A stretch of 64,000 nt of DNA from Streptomyces finlayi (GCF_014216315.1 NZ_CP045702.1:3720001-3784000); one strand, 5' to 3'. Counted from the stretch's first letter, positions 50,272 through 59,823 are shown. The notes: generated from the letters alone by a model not told the origin. Numbers and translations are program-made.

Positions 50272-50313
50272 TTCTCGTGCATAATGCGCCCCCGCCCGGC
50301 CCCGTCCCCGGCC

Positions 50314-51747
50314 TCAGAGCTGGTTCTGCTCGACGTCGATGCGGCCCCAGTCGAAGACTCCGCTCGGCTTGCTCGACGCGTCGATGATCACCCCGGAGAA
50401 CAGGAAGCGCAGTACCGCGTTGCGCCGCTCGTCCGTCATCTCGTCGGCCTCCCAGGCAGCTCGGGCCCCTGGTCCTGTCAGCCCGCTCAGCAGCTTCACC
50501 GGACGTATGACCATCCGCCGCTGTGCCTTGGCGATCCGGTCGGTGATCTCCTTGCGCATCACCCGGTACTCCGCCGTGGAGATCTCCTTGGCTGTCCACA
50601 TCTGATTGAGTTCGGCGAGCTGCTCCTGGTCCGCCTCCACCGCCCCTGTCAGGGAGTTCGGTGGTGTGGCCGAAGCAAGCTTTCCGGAGACGGCGAGCCG
50701 TCCCAGCAGGTCGATAGCGGCCTCGGTGACGAACTCCTCCAGCTTCACGGCGGCGATACGGCGGACGCACTTCTTCTCGTCGTTACGGCTCTTGCGCGTG
50801 CACAGGTACGAGGGCACGGCGCCGACCTTGGTGCCGGACATGAGGGTGCCGCAGCGCTTGCACATGACCAGTCCGCGCAGCAGGTAGAAGCGGCGCAGTT
50901 CCAGGTTGGTCTGGTGGATCGCGGACCGGTATTCGCGACGGGTACGTGCCTCGGCCCAGGTGCCGGCGTCGATGACGGCAGGCCACTTTCCAGGGCCGAC
51001 CTCCTCGCCCTGGTGCATGCGGATGCCGGCGACGTGGCGGGAATCGAGCAGGGCTCGGACGGTGCCTTGGGTCCACTCCTTGCCGTACACCGTCTTGATG
51101 CCGCGCTTGTGGAGGACGAGGGCGATGGCGACCGGACTCTGGCCCTTGAGGTAGCGATCGAAGACCTCGCGAACGACCTCCGCCTCTTCTTCCCTGATGG
51201 TCATGCCGTCGGGCTCGTACCCGAACCGCCGCTTGCCCGAGTGGGGCATGCCCGTCTCGGCCCGCTCGGCCAGCGCGGATTTCAGCCGCCGTGAGGTGTC
51301 GTCCGACGAACGGCAGGCGTGGGCGACCTCGATGCGGAGAATGAAGCGGTCGTCGGGGTCGGAGAGGTTCCGGCGGTTCGCCTCGCCGTGCAGGACGATC
51401 GCGTGCTCGTCGGAGACCTGGAGGAGCTCCTCCAGGTCACGTGGCTGCCGCATGAGCCGGTCGGGGTGATACGCGATGACGTGCCGGAACTCGCGGCGCC
51501 GGGCGCGTTCGAGGAGCTGGTCCCAGCCGGGGCGCTTGCGGTTGCGGCGCCAGGCGGAGCGGCTGTTGTCGACGAAGACGTGGGCGGGGTCGATGACCAG
51601 GCCGCGCCGCTCGGCGATCTCGCGGCAGATACGCTCCTGTCGGTCGACGCCGGTCTGGTCGTCATCGTCGGCCTGGGATATTCGGCAGTACAGGGCGGCC
51701 GGTTCACCTGGGGTGATGGTCGGCTCTGGGTGCTTGGCACGGGGCAT
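50314..51747 (-). CDS. int: Large serine recombinase (integrase)
   Basis: The 477-residue protein has a resolvase domain with catalytic Ser24 in YCRISQ, TGVDRQERICREIAERRG and ayHPDRLMRQPRDLEELL. A recombinase domain follows (GKRRFGYEPDGMTI ... ALVLHKRGIKTVYG), then a zinc ribbon (MCKRCGTLMSG ... SYLCTRKS) and a C-terminal coiled coil. It catalyses attP x attB integration without host factors; excision would need a recombination directionality factor, which I cannot identify. The gene starts 29 bases from the attR core. ATG 51747 is the natural start. Confidence 0.95.
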   Translation of the reverse strand: MPRAKHPEPTITPGEPAALYCRISQADDDDQTGVDRQERICREIAERRGLVIDPAHVFVDNSRSAWRRNRKRPGWDQLLERARRREFRHVIAYHPDRLMRQPRDLEELLQVSDEHAIVLHGEANRRNLSDPDDRFILRIEVAHACRSSDDTSRRLKSALAERAETGMPHSGKRRFGYEPDGMTIREEEAEVVREVFDRYLKGQSPVAIALVLHKRGIKTVYGKEWTQGTVRALLDSRHVAGIRMHQGEEVGPGKWPAVIDAGTWAEARTRREYRSAIHQTNLELRRFYLLRGLVMCKRCGTLMSGTKVGAVPSYLCTRKSRNDEKKCVRRIAAVKLEEFVTEAAIDLLGRLAVSGKLASATPPNSLTGAVEADQEQLAELNQMWTAKEISTAEYRVMRKEITDRIAKAQRRMVIRPVKLLSGLTGPGARAAWEADEMTDERRNAVLRFLFSGVIIDASSKPSGVFDWGRIDVEQNQL

Positions 51748-51754
51748 GACACCG

Positions 51755-51795
51755 ATGGTATGAGCAAGGCTTGGGCTCGCCGAACTTCCGGCACC
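51755..51795. other. attR of the 23-kb element
   Basis: Element arm GAGCAAGGCTTGGGC, core TC at 51777-51778, then target half GCCGAACTTCCGG. Joining this arm to the attL arm gives GGCTTGGGCTCAGTCAAGCC, a 6-bp inverted repeat centred exactly on TC. Confidence 0.8.
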
Positions 51796-52460
51796 CGGTG
51801 ACGCTCGCCAAGGACCTCATCACGCTCGACGACGTCTCCGGCGGGCGCTTCACCCTCGGCATCGGCGCGGGCGGCAACGGCTTCGACTCCACGACGCTGC
51901 GCCGGTCCGACGAGGCTCCATGGACGCCGCGCGAACGAGCCGACCACTTCGACGAGTTCGTGCCGCTCCTCGACCAGCTGCTGCGTGAGCCGTCGGTCTC
52001 GTACGAGGGCGAGTTCTACACGGCCGACGAGGCCCGGAACATCCCCGGCTGCGTGCAGCGCCCCCGGCTTCCCTTCGCGGTCGCCGCCACCGGCCCGCGC
52101 GGGCAGAGGCTCGCCGCACGGTACGGCCAGGGGTGGGTGACCACCGGTGACCCGAAACTGTTCGAGGCGGGGACGCCGGAACAGTCCGTCGACGCCATGC
52201 GTCGGCAACTCGACGGGCTCCGGGCGGCAGGCGCCGCGGTCGGCCGGGACACCGACGACCTGGACAAGGTCCTCCTCACCGGCTTCACCCCGGACCGCCC
52301 ACTGGACTCCTTCGACGCGTTCGTGGACTTCGCGGGCACGCACTTCGGGCTGGGGTTCACCGAGATCGTGATCCACTGGCCGGTTCCCGGCTCGGACTTC
52401 GCCGCCGACGAGAAGGTCTTCGAGCGCATCGCCACCGAAGGGCTGGCGCAGCTCCGCTGA
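51777..52460 (+). pseudogene. LLM oxidoreductase C-terminal two thirds
   Basis: The frame SPNFRHPVTLAKDLITLDDV ... GGRFTLGIGAGGNGFDSTTL ... GPRGQRLAARYGQGWVTTGD ... TEIVIHWPVPGSDFAADEKV matches residues about 80-300 of the intact LLM protein at 35733-36635. It is cut at the integrase core and has no proper start (a TTG at 51771 is in frame). It is otherwise undamaged, so excision could restore a full gene. A HAD gene follows 121 bases later. Confidence 0.9.
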
Positions 52461-52580
52461 ACTGCCGGTTCCCTGTCCCGGGGCACATGCCACTGACATG
52501 TCCCGCTGCTCAGCGGCGTGTGCCTCTCACATGGGCGCCCCTGTGCACACCCGTGCGCTCCCGTACGGGAGAATGTCGCC

Positions 52581-53426
52581 GTGACCTCAGCTATCGACTC
52601 GCCTCTGCCTGCCGTAACCCGGCTGATCGCCACCGACCTGGACGGCACCCTGCTGCGCGACGACAAGACCCTGTCGGACCGCACGGTCGCAGCCCTCGCG
52701 GCGGCCGAGGAGGCAGGGATCGAGGTCTTCTTCGTCACGGGCCGTCCCGCTCGGTGGATGAGCGTCGTCAGCGACCACGTCCACGGTCACGGCATGGCGA
52801 TCTGCGCCAACGGGGCCGCCGTCGTCGATCTGCGGGCCGACGGCACGCCGCTCGTGGTCCGGCCGCTGGAGCGGGATGCCGCCCTCGCGGCGGTCCGCAC
52901 GCTGCGCGAGGTGGCCCCGGGCACCTCCTTCGCCGTCGAGTTCACCACCGGCATCCACTACGAACCGGCCTACCCGCCGTTCCACCTGGACCCCGGTGCC
53001 ACCGTCGCCACCGCCGAGAAGTTGCTCCGGGCGGACTCGCCGGGCTCCGGCGCCCCGGTGCTCAAGCTTCTGGCCCACCATGCCGAACTGGCCCCCGACG
53101 CGTTCCTCGCGCTGGCCCGAGGCGCCGCCGGTGTGCTGGCCTCCATCACCCGGTCCAGCCCCACGGCGCTCCTGGAGATCAGCGGGTCGGATGTCTCCAA
53201 GGCCAGCACGCTCGCGCTCTGCTGCGCCGATCGGGGCATCAGCCAGGCCGAGGTCGTCGCCTTCGGCGACATGCCCAACGACGTGGAGATGCTGGGATGG
53301 GCGGGCGCCTCGTTCGCGATGGGCAACGCCCATCCCGACGCGCTGGACGCCGCTTCCGGCCGGACGCTCACGAACAACGAGGACGGCGTGGCCGTCGTCA
53401 TCGAACGGATTCTGGCCCTCCGCTGA
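52581..53426 (+). CDS. HAD-superfamily Cof-type phosphatase
   Basis: The 281-residue protein has motif I ATDLDGTLLRDDKTLS, motif II FFVTGRPARW and motif III/IV AFGDMPNDVEMLGWAG, with a C2 cap. It is a paralogue of the 12747-13562 gene. The substrate is unknown. GTG 52581 is supported by GGGAGA eight bases upstream. It marks the return to the conserved chromosome. Confidence 0.92.
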   Translation: MTSAIDSPLPAVTRLIATDLDGTLLRDDKTLSDRTVAALAAAEEAGIEVFFVTGRPARWMSVVSDHVHGHGMAICANGAAVVDLRADGTPLVVRPLERDAALAAVRTLREVAPGTSFAVEFTTGIHYEPAYPPFHLDPGATVATAEKLLRADSPGSGAPVLKLLAHHAELAPDAFLALARGAAGVLASITRSSPTALLEISGSDVSKASTLALCCADRGISQAEVVAFGDMPNDVEMLGWAGASFAMGNAHPDALDAASGRTLTNNEDGVAVVIERILALR

Positions 53427-53467
53427 CCAGCCTCACCTCGCTGGGCCGACTTCCCTGCGGGCCGTCC

Positions 53468-55180
53468 TCACAGAGGCGCCTCCCACACCACCGTCGCCCC
53501 GCCCCCACCCCCGTCCTCTCCGATCCCGGGGCCGAACCAGCTCGTGCCGCCCAGCGACTCCGCCCGGCGGGCCAGGTTGCGCAGACCACTGCGCCGCCCG
53601 CCCTCCGGAATGCCCACCCCGTCGTCCGCGACCGAGAGGCGTACCCCTTCGCGCCCGTCCGGCAGCGTGACGGTCGCGTCGACGACCACGTCGATCAGGG
53701 AGGCACCGGCATGGCGGAACGCGTTGGACAGTGCCTCGCGCAGGGCCGCGATGAGGTTCTTCCCCGTGCGTTCGCCCACGAGTGAATCGACCGCGCCGAC
53801 GAAGTGGTGCGACGGCTTGAAGCCCAACGGCACCGCGGCCATGTTGATCTCCCGCAGGACGCGCGTACGCAGTCCCGAAGGCACCTCGGCCGGTTCCTGC
53901 TGTAGTGCGAAGATGGCCGTCCTGATCTCCTGGATCGTCACGTCCAGCTCGTCGACGGCCCGTCCGACTCCGGTTCGCACCTCGGGTACGACGGACCCGC
54001 GCTGAGCGCTCTCCAGCATCATTCCGGTGGCGAACAGCCTTTGGATGACGAGGTCGTGGAGGTCACGGGCGATCCGGTCCCGGTCCTCGTACACCGCGAG
54101 CCGTTCACGGTCGCGCTGCGCCTCGGCCATCATCAGCGCGAGTGCGGCCTGCGAGGCGAACTGAGTGGCGAGTGTCCTCTCGGACTCCGTGAAGGGGCGT
54201 GCCCCCGGGCCGCGCGGCGTAGCGAGCGCACCGAGGACCCGGCCGCCGCTGTGCAGGGGCAGCAGCATGCTCGGGCCGAACCGGCCGGCCAGTCCGGTGG
54301 TCATGCGCGCGTCGGAGGCCGAGTCCTCCACGAAGACGGCCTGGCCGTCGAGGAGTGCGGCCACGACGGTGCTCTCCGCCGGAATGATGACGCCCAGCGA
54401 GTCGGACGGGTCCTCGGCGTCGACCGCGACGATCTCCAGCCCGCCCTCCGCCGTCGGCAGCAGCACCATCCCCGCCGCCGCGTCGGCGAGTCGACGGGCC
54501 TGTTCCGCGACGACCGACAGCGCGTCGTCGGCGTGACCGCCGGACAGGAGCGCGGTCGTGACGGCCACCGATCCGTCGATCCACCGCTCGCGCTGCCGCG
54601 CCGCCTCGTACAGCCGGGCGTTGCCGATGGCGATCCCGGCCTCGGTGGCGAGCACCCGGACCATGTGCAGGTCGTAGTCGCTGAACTCCGTCCCACCGTG
54701 CTTCCCCGCCAGGTAGAGATTGCCGAAGATCTCGCCCTGGACGCGGATCGGCACCCCGAGGAACGTACGCATCGGTGGGTGGCCCGGCGGAAATCCGGCG
54801 GACCGGGGGTCGGCGGTCAGGTCGGCCGGCCTGAGCGGTACGGAGTCGTGGATCAGCGCCCACAGGAGGCCCTTGTGTCCGTCGGGCCGGTGTCCGATCT
54901 CCCGGGCCACGTCCGCCGGTACGCCGTAGGTGACGAAGTCGGACAGCCCCTCTCCGGTGGCGTCGACGACACCGATGGCCGCATAGCGGGCACCGGCGAG
55001 TTCGGCAGCCGTCTCGCAGATGCGGTCCAGGGTGGAGTGCAGTTCCAGGCCCGTACCGACCGAGCGCATGGCCTCCAGCAGCTGCGGGACGCGGGCGGTG
55101 AGTTCGGTGGAAAGATCCTGCAGGCTGCGCGTGGCCCGGGTCGCGGCTTCGAGTGGGTCCTTCGGGTCCGGCTCTGCCAT
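53468..55180 (-). CDS. GAF-domain sensor histidine kinase (DevS/DosS-like)
   Basis: The 570-residue protein has two GAF domains (about residues 50-200 and 220-370) and a HisKA_3 phospho-acceptor helix with ARDLHDLVIQRLFATG. A HATPase domain follows with ALREALSNAFRHAGA and ADDGVGIPEGGRRSGLRNLA. The layout matches mycobacterial DevS/DosT, whose GAF-A binds haem and senses O2, NO or CO. I cannot confirm the haem ligand. Its position beside cydCD fits redox sensing. No response-regulator gene is adjacent. Confidence 0.9.
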   Translation of the reverse strand: MAEPDPKDPLEAATRATRSLQDLSTELTARVPQLLEAMRSVGTGLELHSTLDRICETAAELAGARYAAIGVVDATGEGLSDFVTYGVPADVAREIGHRPDGHKGLLWALIHDSVPLRPADLTADPRSAGFPPGHPPMRTFLGVPIRVQGEIFGNLYLAGKHGGTEFSDYDLHMVRVLATEAGIAIGNARLYEAARQRERWIDGSVAVTTALLSGGHADDALSVVAEQARRLADAAAGMVLLPTAEGGLEIVAVDAEDPSDSLGVIIPAESTVVAALLDGQAVFVEDSASDARMTTGLAGRFGPSMLLPLHSGGRVLGALATPRGPGARPFTESERTLATQFASQAALALMMAEAQRDRERLAVYEDRDRIARDLHDLVIQRLFATGMMLESAQRGSVVPEVRTGVGRAVDELDVTIQEIRTAIFALQQEPAEVPSGLRTRVLREINMAAVPLGFKPSHHFVGAVDSLVGERTGKNLIAALREALSNAFRHAGASLIDVVVDATVTLPDGREGVRLSVADDGVGIPEGGRRSGLRNLARRAESLGGTSWFGPGIGEDGGGGGATVVWEAPL

Positions 55181-55254
55181 ACAGTGAGCCTAATTAGTCC
55201 TATTTGCCATGGAAAGTCGGGTGGGTCCGTGCCGGCCCGCCCGGACGCCCTCCG

Positions 55255-58200
55255 TCAGACGGGCACGCTCTCCCGCTCGCGCTCCAGCATCCGGAGCAAG
55301 GGCCCGTCCACCCCCGTGAGATCGGCGTACGCACCGCGCTGCACCACGCGGCCCGCGTCCAGCACGAGCACCTCGTCCACGGCGTCGAGTCCCTCCAGGC
55401 GGTGCGTGATCAGGACGGTCGTACGGCCTTCGGTGGCCGCCAGCAGGTCCGCCGTCAGCGCGTCGGCCGTCGCCAGATCGAGGTGCTCCGCCGGCTCGTC
55501 CAGGACGAGTACGGGGAAGTCGGCGAGGAGCGCGCGGGCGAGCGCGAGCCGCTGCCGCTGGCCGCCGGAGAGCCGGGCGCCGTGTTCACCCACCAGGGTG
55601 TCGAGCCCGTCGGGCAGGGCATCGGCCCAGTCCAGCAGGCGGGCCCGCGCGAGAGCGTCCCGCAGCTCGCCGTCCGTCGCTCCGGTACGGGCGAGGCGCA
55701 GGTTCTCACGTACGGAGCTGTCGAAGACATGGGCGTCCTGGGCACACAGCCCCACGTACGTACGGACGGTGTCGCCGTCCAGTGCTTCCGCCTCGACACC
55801 GCCGATCCGGTACGTCCCGGCCCGCGCGTCCAGGAAGCGGAGCAGGACCTGGGCGAGCGTCGACTTGCCCGAGCCCGAGGCACCGACCACGGCGATGCGC
55901 CTGCCGGGGACGAGCGTCAGATCGACGGACTCGAGGGCGTCCCGCGACGCTCCCGCGTACCGGGCGGACAGTCCCCGTACCTCCAGCGGGAACGGCGAAC
56001 CGGGCGCGGCGGCGGGTGTGACGGGCTCCCGTACCGGCACCGGGGCGTCCAGGACCTCGTACACACGCTCCGCGCTCCGCTTCACACGCCCTCGGTACTG
56101 CACGGCGAGCGGCAGCCCCGTCACCGCCTCGAAGGCGGCCAGCGGCGTCAGCACCACCACCGCGAGCGCCACGCCCGCCAGCCGCCCGTCGTACACCGCC
56201 GGAAGCGCGACGAGTGCCGCGCCGACCACCGTGAGGCCGCAGACCAAGGCGGAGAGCCCGCCGCCGAGCGCGGTCGCGGTCGCCGCGCGGGAGGCGATAC
56301 GGGTGAGGTCGGCATCCGCCTCGCGCACCTGCCGCCCACGGGCGGGAAGCGCACCGGCGACCGTCAGCTCGGCCGTCCCGGTGAGCAGATCGGTGACCCT
56401 GGTGGCCAGCGTGGCCCGCGCGGGCGCCAGTTGACGCTCCACGCGCCGGGCACACGCACCGCTGACCAGCGGCACGCCCACCCCGGCCAGCAGCAGACCG
56501 ACGGCGAGAACGGCACCCGCCTCCGGGAGCAGCCAGCCGGTGAATCCGACGGCCGCCGTGCCCACGACGACCGCGGTACCGACGGGCAGCAGCCAGCGCA
56601 GCCAGTAGTCCTGCAGCGCGTCCACATCGGCCACGAGACGTGACAACAGGTCACCGCGCCGCGTCGTACGCAGACCGGCCGGAGCGATCCGCTCCAGCCC
56701 CCGGTACACGGCGACCCTCAGCTCCGCGAGCATCCTGAGCACCGCGTCGTGCGAGACGAGGCGCTCGGCGTACCGGAAGACCGCGCGGCCGATGCCGAAG
56801 GCGCGGGTCGCGGTGACGGCGACCATCAGGTAGAGCACCGGCGGCTGTTCCGACGCGCGCGAGATCAGCCACCCCGACACGGCCATCAGCCCGACGGCCG
56901 AGCCCACGGCGAGGCTGCCGAGCAGCAGGGCCAGACCCAGTTTCCTGTGCTGCGCACCGGCGGCCTCCCTGACCCGGGACAGGACGTGCCCCGCCCCGGG
57001 GGCGGTGTCCTTGAGCACGCCGTCGGACACCTCCTCGGACACCTCGGTCAGAGAGGGTTCGCCGGGCCGCGGCACAGGCGGGCGCCCGGTCTCCACGTCC
57101 TGGACCACCGCCGCGCCGGTCCGGGCGTCCCGCCGCTCCAGCGTCACCACCCGGTCGGCGACCGACAGCAGCGCCGGACGGTGTACGACGAGGAGCACCG
57201 TCCGGCCCGCCGCCAGCCGCCCTACCGCCTCGACGATCCCGGCCTCCGTCTCCCCGTCGAGGCTCGCGGTCGGCTCGTCGAGCAGGAGAAGGGGCCGGTC
57301 GGCGAGGAACGCGCGGGCCAGGGCGAGGCGCTGCCGCTGCCCCGCCGAGAGCCCGGCGCCGTCCTCGCCGAGCTGTGTCAGCGCTCCCTGCGGGAGGTCC
57401 GCGACGAAGCCGGCCGCTCCCGCGTCACGCAGCGCCGCCGCCACCGCCGCGTCGTCCGCGTCCGGACGGGCCAGGCGAACGTTCTCGGCGATCGTGCCGG
57501 CGAAGAGATGCGGGCGCTGAGGCACCCAGGCGATCCGTTCGCGCCAGCGTTCCGGGGAGAGCTCGGCCAGATCGGTCCCGCCGACCCGTACGTGTCCCTC
57601 GTCGGGTGCCGAGAAGCCCAGCACCACCTGAAGGAGCGTGGACTTGCCGACTCCGCTGGCTCCGACGAGGGCGACGGTCTCCCCCGGCTCCACCACCAGG
57701 GACGCGCCGTCCAGTGACGGTTCGCTGCGGCCCGCGTGGCGGACTGTCACCCCGTCGAGCTCCAGCCTGGTCATCGCGGGGACGTCCCGCGTGCCGGCTG
57801 CCCGGGGTTCGGTCTCCAGCACCGCGAAGATCTCCTCCGCGGCCGAGAGCCCTTCGGCGGCCGCGTGGTACTGCGCCCCGACCTGCCGGATGGGCAGATA
57901 CGCCTCCGGCGCCAGGATGAGGATCACCAGACCGGTGTAGAGGTCCAGTTCGCCGTGGACGAGCCGCATACCGATGGTCACGGCGACGAGGGCCACCGAC
58001 AGGGTCGCCAGGAGTTCCAGGGCGAACGACGAGAGAAACGCGATCCGCAGGGTCCGCAGGGTGGCCTGCCGGTACTCCGAGGTGATGCCGCGGATCGACT
58101 CGGCCTGCGCCTTGGCGCGCCCGAAGACCTTCAGCGTCGGCAGGCCGGCGACCACGTCGAGGAAGTGACCCGAGAGCCGGGAGAGCAGCCTCCACTGTCG

Positions 58201-58761
58201 GTCCATCCGGGACTGGGTGGCCCAGCCGATCAGAATCATGAAGAGCGGGATGAGGGGCAGCGTGACCACGATGATCGCGGCGGAGACCCAGTCCTCCGTG
58301 ACGATCCTCGCCAGGACCGCGAGCGGAACGACCACCGCGAGCCCCAGCTGCGGCAGATAGCGCGCGAAGTAGTCGTCCAGCGCGTCCACGCCCCGGGTGG
58401 CGAGCGCCACCAGGGAGCCGGTGCGCTGACCGCTCAGCCAGTCGGGGCCGAGCTGCCCGGCCCGCTGCATGAGCCGGCCGCGCAGCTCGGACTTGACCGC
58501 CGCACCGGCCCGGTACGCGGCCAGTTCGGTGAGCCAGGCCACCACGGCCCGGCCCACCGCGACAGCGGCGAGCAGCAGCAGGGGGGTGCGGAGCCCGGAG
58601 AGGGACAGCCCCTCCTCGAACCCGCCCACCACCACTTCGGCGATGAGCATCGCCTGGGCGACCACCAGCGCCGCCCCGACGAGCCCGAGTGCCACCACGG
58701 CAGCCAGGAAGAGGCGGGTGGCCCGGGCGTACCGGAGCAGACGCGGGTCGATCGGTTTCAC
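55255..58761 (-). CDS. cydCD: Fused CydD-CydC ABC transporter
   Basis: The 1168-residue protein is two transporters in one chain: a CydD-type half (membrane domain about 15-310, Walker A GASGVGKST near 369, LSAGQRQRLALARA) and a CydC-type half (membrane domain about 610-880, Walker A GASGSGKST near 960, LSGGQRQRLALARA). In E. coli CydDC is a separate-subunit heterodimer that exports thiols and is needed to assemble cytochrome bd; the fusion is usual in streptomycetes. The GTG start lies inside a perfect parS sequence. It follows cydA and cydB on the same strand. Confidence 0.95.
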   Translation of the reverse strand: MKPIDPRLLRYARATRLFLAAVVALGLVGAALVVAQAMLIAEVVVGGFEEGLSLSGLRTPLLLLAAVAVGRAVVAWLTELAAYRAGAAVKSELRGRLMQRAGQLGPDWLSGQRTGSLVALATRGVDALDDYFARYLPQLGLAVVVPLAVLARIVTEDWVSAAIIVVTLPLIPLFMILIGWATQSRMDRQWRLLSRLSGHFLDVVAGLPTLKVFGRAKAQAESIRGITSEYRQATLRTLRIAFLSSFALELLATLSVALVAVTIGMRLVHGELDLYTGLVILILAPEAYLPIRQVGAQYHAAAEGLSAAEEIFAVLETEPRAAGTRDVPAMTRLELDGVTVRHAGRSEPSLDGASLVVEPGETVALVGASGVGKSTLLQVVLGFSAPDEGHVRVGGTDLAELSPERWRERIAWVPQRPHLFAGTIAENVRLARPDADDAAVAAALRDAGAAGFVADLPQGALTQLGEDGAGLSAGQRQRLALARAFLADRPLLLLDEPTASLDGETEAGIVEAVGRLAAGRTVLLVVHRPALLSVADRVVTLERRDARTGAAVVQDVETGRPPVPRPGEPSLTEVSEEVSDGVLKDTAPGAGHVLSRVREAAGAQHRKLGLALLLGSLAVGSAVGLMAVSGWLISRASEQPPVLYLMVAVTATRAFGIGRAVFRYAERLVSHDAVLRMLAELRVAVYRGLERIAPAGLRTTRRGDLLSRLVADVDALQDYWLRWLLPVGTAVVVGTAAVGFTGWLLPEAGAVLAVGLLLAGVGVPLVSGACARRVERQLAPARATLATRVTDLLTGTAELTVAGALPARGRQVREADADLTRIASRAATATALGGGLSALVCGLTVVGAALVALPAVYDGRLAGVALAVVVLTPLAAFEAVTGLPLAVQYRGRVKRSAERVYEVLDAPVPVREPVTPAAAPGSPFPLEVRGLSARYAGASRDALESVDLTLVPGRRIAVVGASGSGKSTLAQVLLRFLDARAGTYRIGGVEAEALDGDTVRTYVGLCAQDAHVFDSSVRENLRLARTGATDGELRDALARARLLDWADALPDGLDTLVGEHGARLSGGQRQRLALARALLADFPVLVLDEPAEHLDLATADALTADLLAATEGRTTVLITHRLEGLDAVDEVLVLDAGRVVQRGAYADLTGVDGPLLRMLERERESVPV

Positions 58762-58768
58762 GTGAAAC
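58755..58768. other. Perfect parS site over the cydCD start codon
   Basis: GTTTCACGTGAAAC is an exact match to the 14-bp Streptomyces parS consensus and a perfect palindrome. It covers the GTG start of cydCD (58759-58761 on the minus strand). ParB bound here could reduce cydCD expression as well as mark the origin region. Confidence 0.9.
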
Positions 58769-58800
58769 AGCCCCCAGAGAGCTCGCTGCGGCCGGTGCGG

Positions 58801-59805
58801 TCAGTGAGGCGCATCGGCGATGTGCTGGGTACCGATGCGCTTGCGGAACACCCAGTAGGTCCAGCTCTGGTAGAGCAGGACGAGAGGAGTGGCGATGCCC
58901 GCGCACCAGGTCATGATCGTCAGGGTGTACGGAGTGGACGAGGCGTTGGTGACCGTGAGGTTCCAGGCCTCGTTCAGCGAGGACGGCATGACGTTCGGGA
59001 AGAGCGTCAGGAACAGCATGGCGACCGCGGCGACGATGGTCAGGCCCGAGAGGGCGAACGACCAGCCCTCGCGCCCCACCGCGACCGCGACGATCGCGGC
59101 GACCAGCGCCACGGCCGCGACGATCATGGCCAGCAGGCTCCAGCCGTCACCGTTGTCCAGCTGGGTCCAGGTGAGGAAGACGAGCGCGAGGACTGCGGTG
59201 ACCGGCCCCAGCTTGAGCGCGAGCCTGCGGGCCCGCTCCCGGATGTCCCCGACCGTCTTGAGACCGGCGAACACCGTGCCGTGGAACGTGAAGAGGAAGA
59301 GCGTGACCAGCCCGCCCAGGAGGGCGTACGGGTTGAGCAGGTCCCCGAGACTGCCGACGTACTCCATGTCGGCATCGATCTTCACGCCGCGCACGATGTT
59401 GCCGAAGGCCACGCCCCAGAGCACGGCCGGGATCAGCGAGGTCCAGAAGATCGCGTGCTCCCAGTTGGTCTGCCACGTGTCCTCAGGCCGCTTCGACCGG
59501 TACTCGAAGGCGACTCCGCGCACGATCAGGCACAGGAGAATGACCAGCAGCGGCAGATAGAACCCGGAGAAGAGCGTGGCGTACCACTCCGGGAAGGCGG
59601 CGAACGTCGCGCCGCCCGCGGTGAGCAGCCAGACCTCGTTGCCGTCCCAGACGGGGCCGATCGTGTTGATCAGTACCCGGCGTTCCTTGCGGTCGCGGGC
59701 CAGCACCTTGGTGAGGACGCCGATACCGAAGTCGAATCCCTCCAGGAAGAAGTAGCCGATCCAGAGGACGGCGATGAGGACGAACCAGACGTCGTGGAGT
59801 TCCAT
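58801..59805 (-). CDS. cydB: Cytochrome bd oxidase subunit II
   Basis: The 334-residue membrane protein has about eight helices and begins MELHDVWFVLIAVLWIGYFF with LEGFDFGIGVLTKVLARDRK, a CydB signature. Residues WDGNEVWLLTAGGATFAAFP continue the conserved N-terminal region. With CydA it forms the quinol oxidase used at low oxygen. It lies 18 bases after cydA, and cydCD follows after 39 bases, so cydABCD is an operon. Confidence 0.96.
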   Translation of the reverse strand: MELHDVWFVLIAVLWIGYFFLEGFDFGIGVLTKVLARDRKERRVLINTIGPVWDGNEVWLLTAGGATFAAFPEWYATLFSGFYLPLLVILLCLIVRGVAFEYRSKRPEDTWQTNWEHAIFWTSLIPAVLWGVAFGNIVRGVKIDADMEYVGSLGDLLNPYALLGGLVTLFLFTFHGTVFAGLKTVGDIRERARRLALKLGPVTAVLALVFLTWTQLDNGDGWSLLAMIVAAVALVAAIVAVAVGREGWSFALSGLTIVAAVAMLFLTLFPNVMPSSLNEAWNLTVTNASSTPYTLTIMTWCAGIATPLVLLYQSWTYWVFRKRIGTQHIADAPH

Positions 59806-59823
59806 CTCTCAGCTCCTCGGCTC

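Larger units (their letters stand above)
28435..51778. mobile_element. Serine-integrase mobilizable element in an LLM gene (about 23.3 kb)
   Basis: The element runs from the attL core TC (28435-28436) to the attR core TC (51777-51778). The integrase gene ends next to attR, as usual. Carried modules, left to right: ParA-like gene with IS3 insertion, kinase/coiled-coil/DUF7019-like group, intact LLM copy, NUDIX-FkbM-kinase group, glycosyltransferase operon with XRE-deformylase, then relaxase, MobC-like, DUF2637, DnaB-like helicase, a small CXXC protein and the integrase. Mobilisation genes but no conjugative ATPase are visible, so I class it as mobilizable. Two further attL-type junctions to its left extend the island to 23467. 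Confidence 0.82.
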
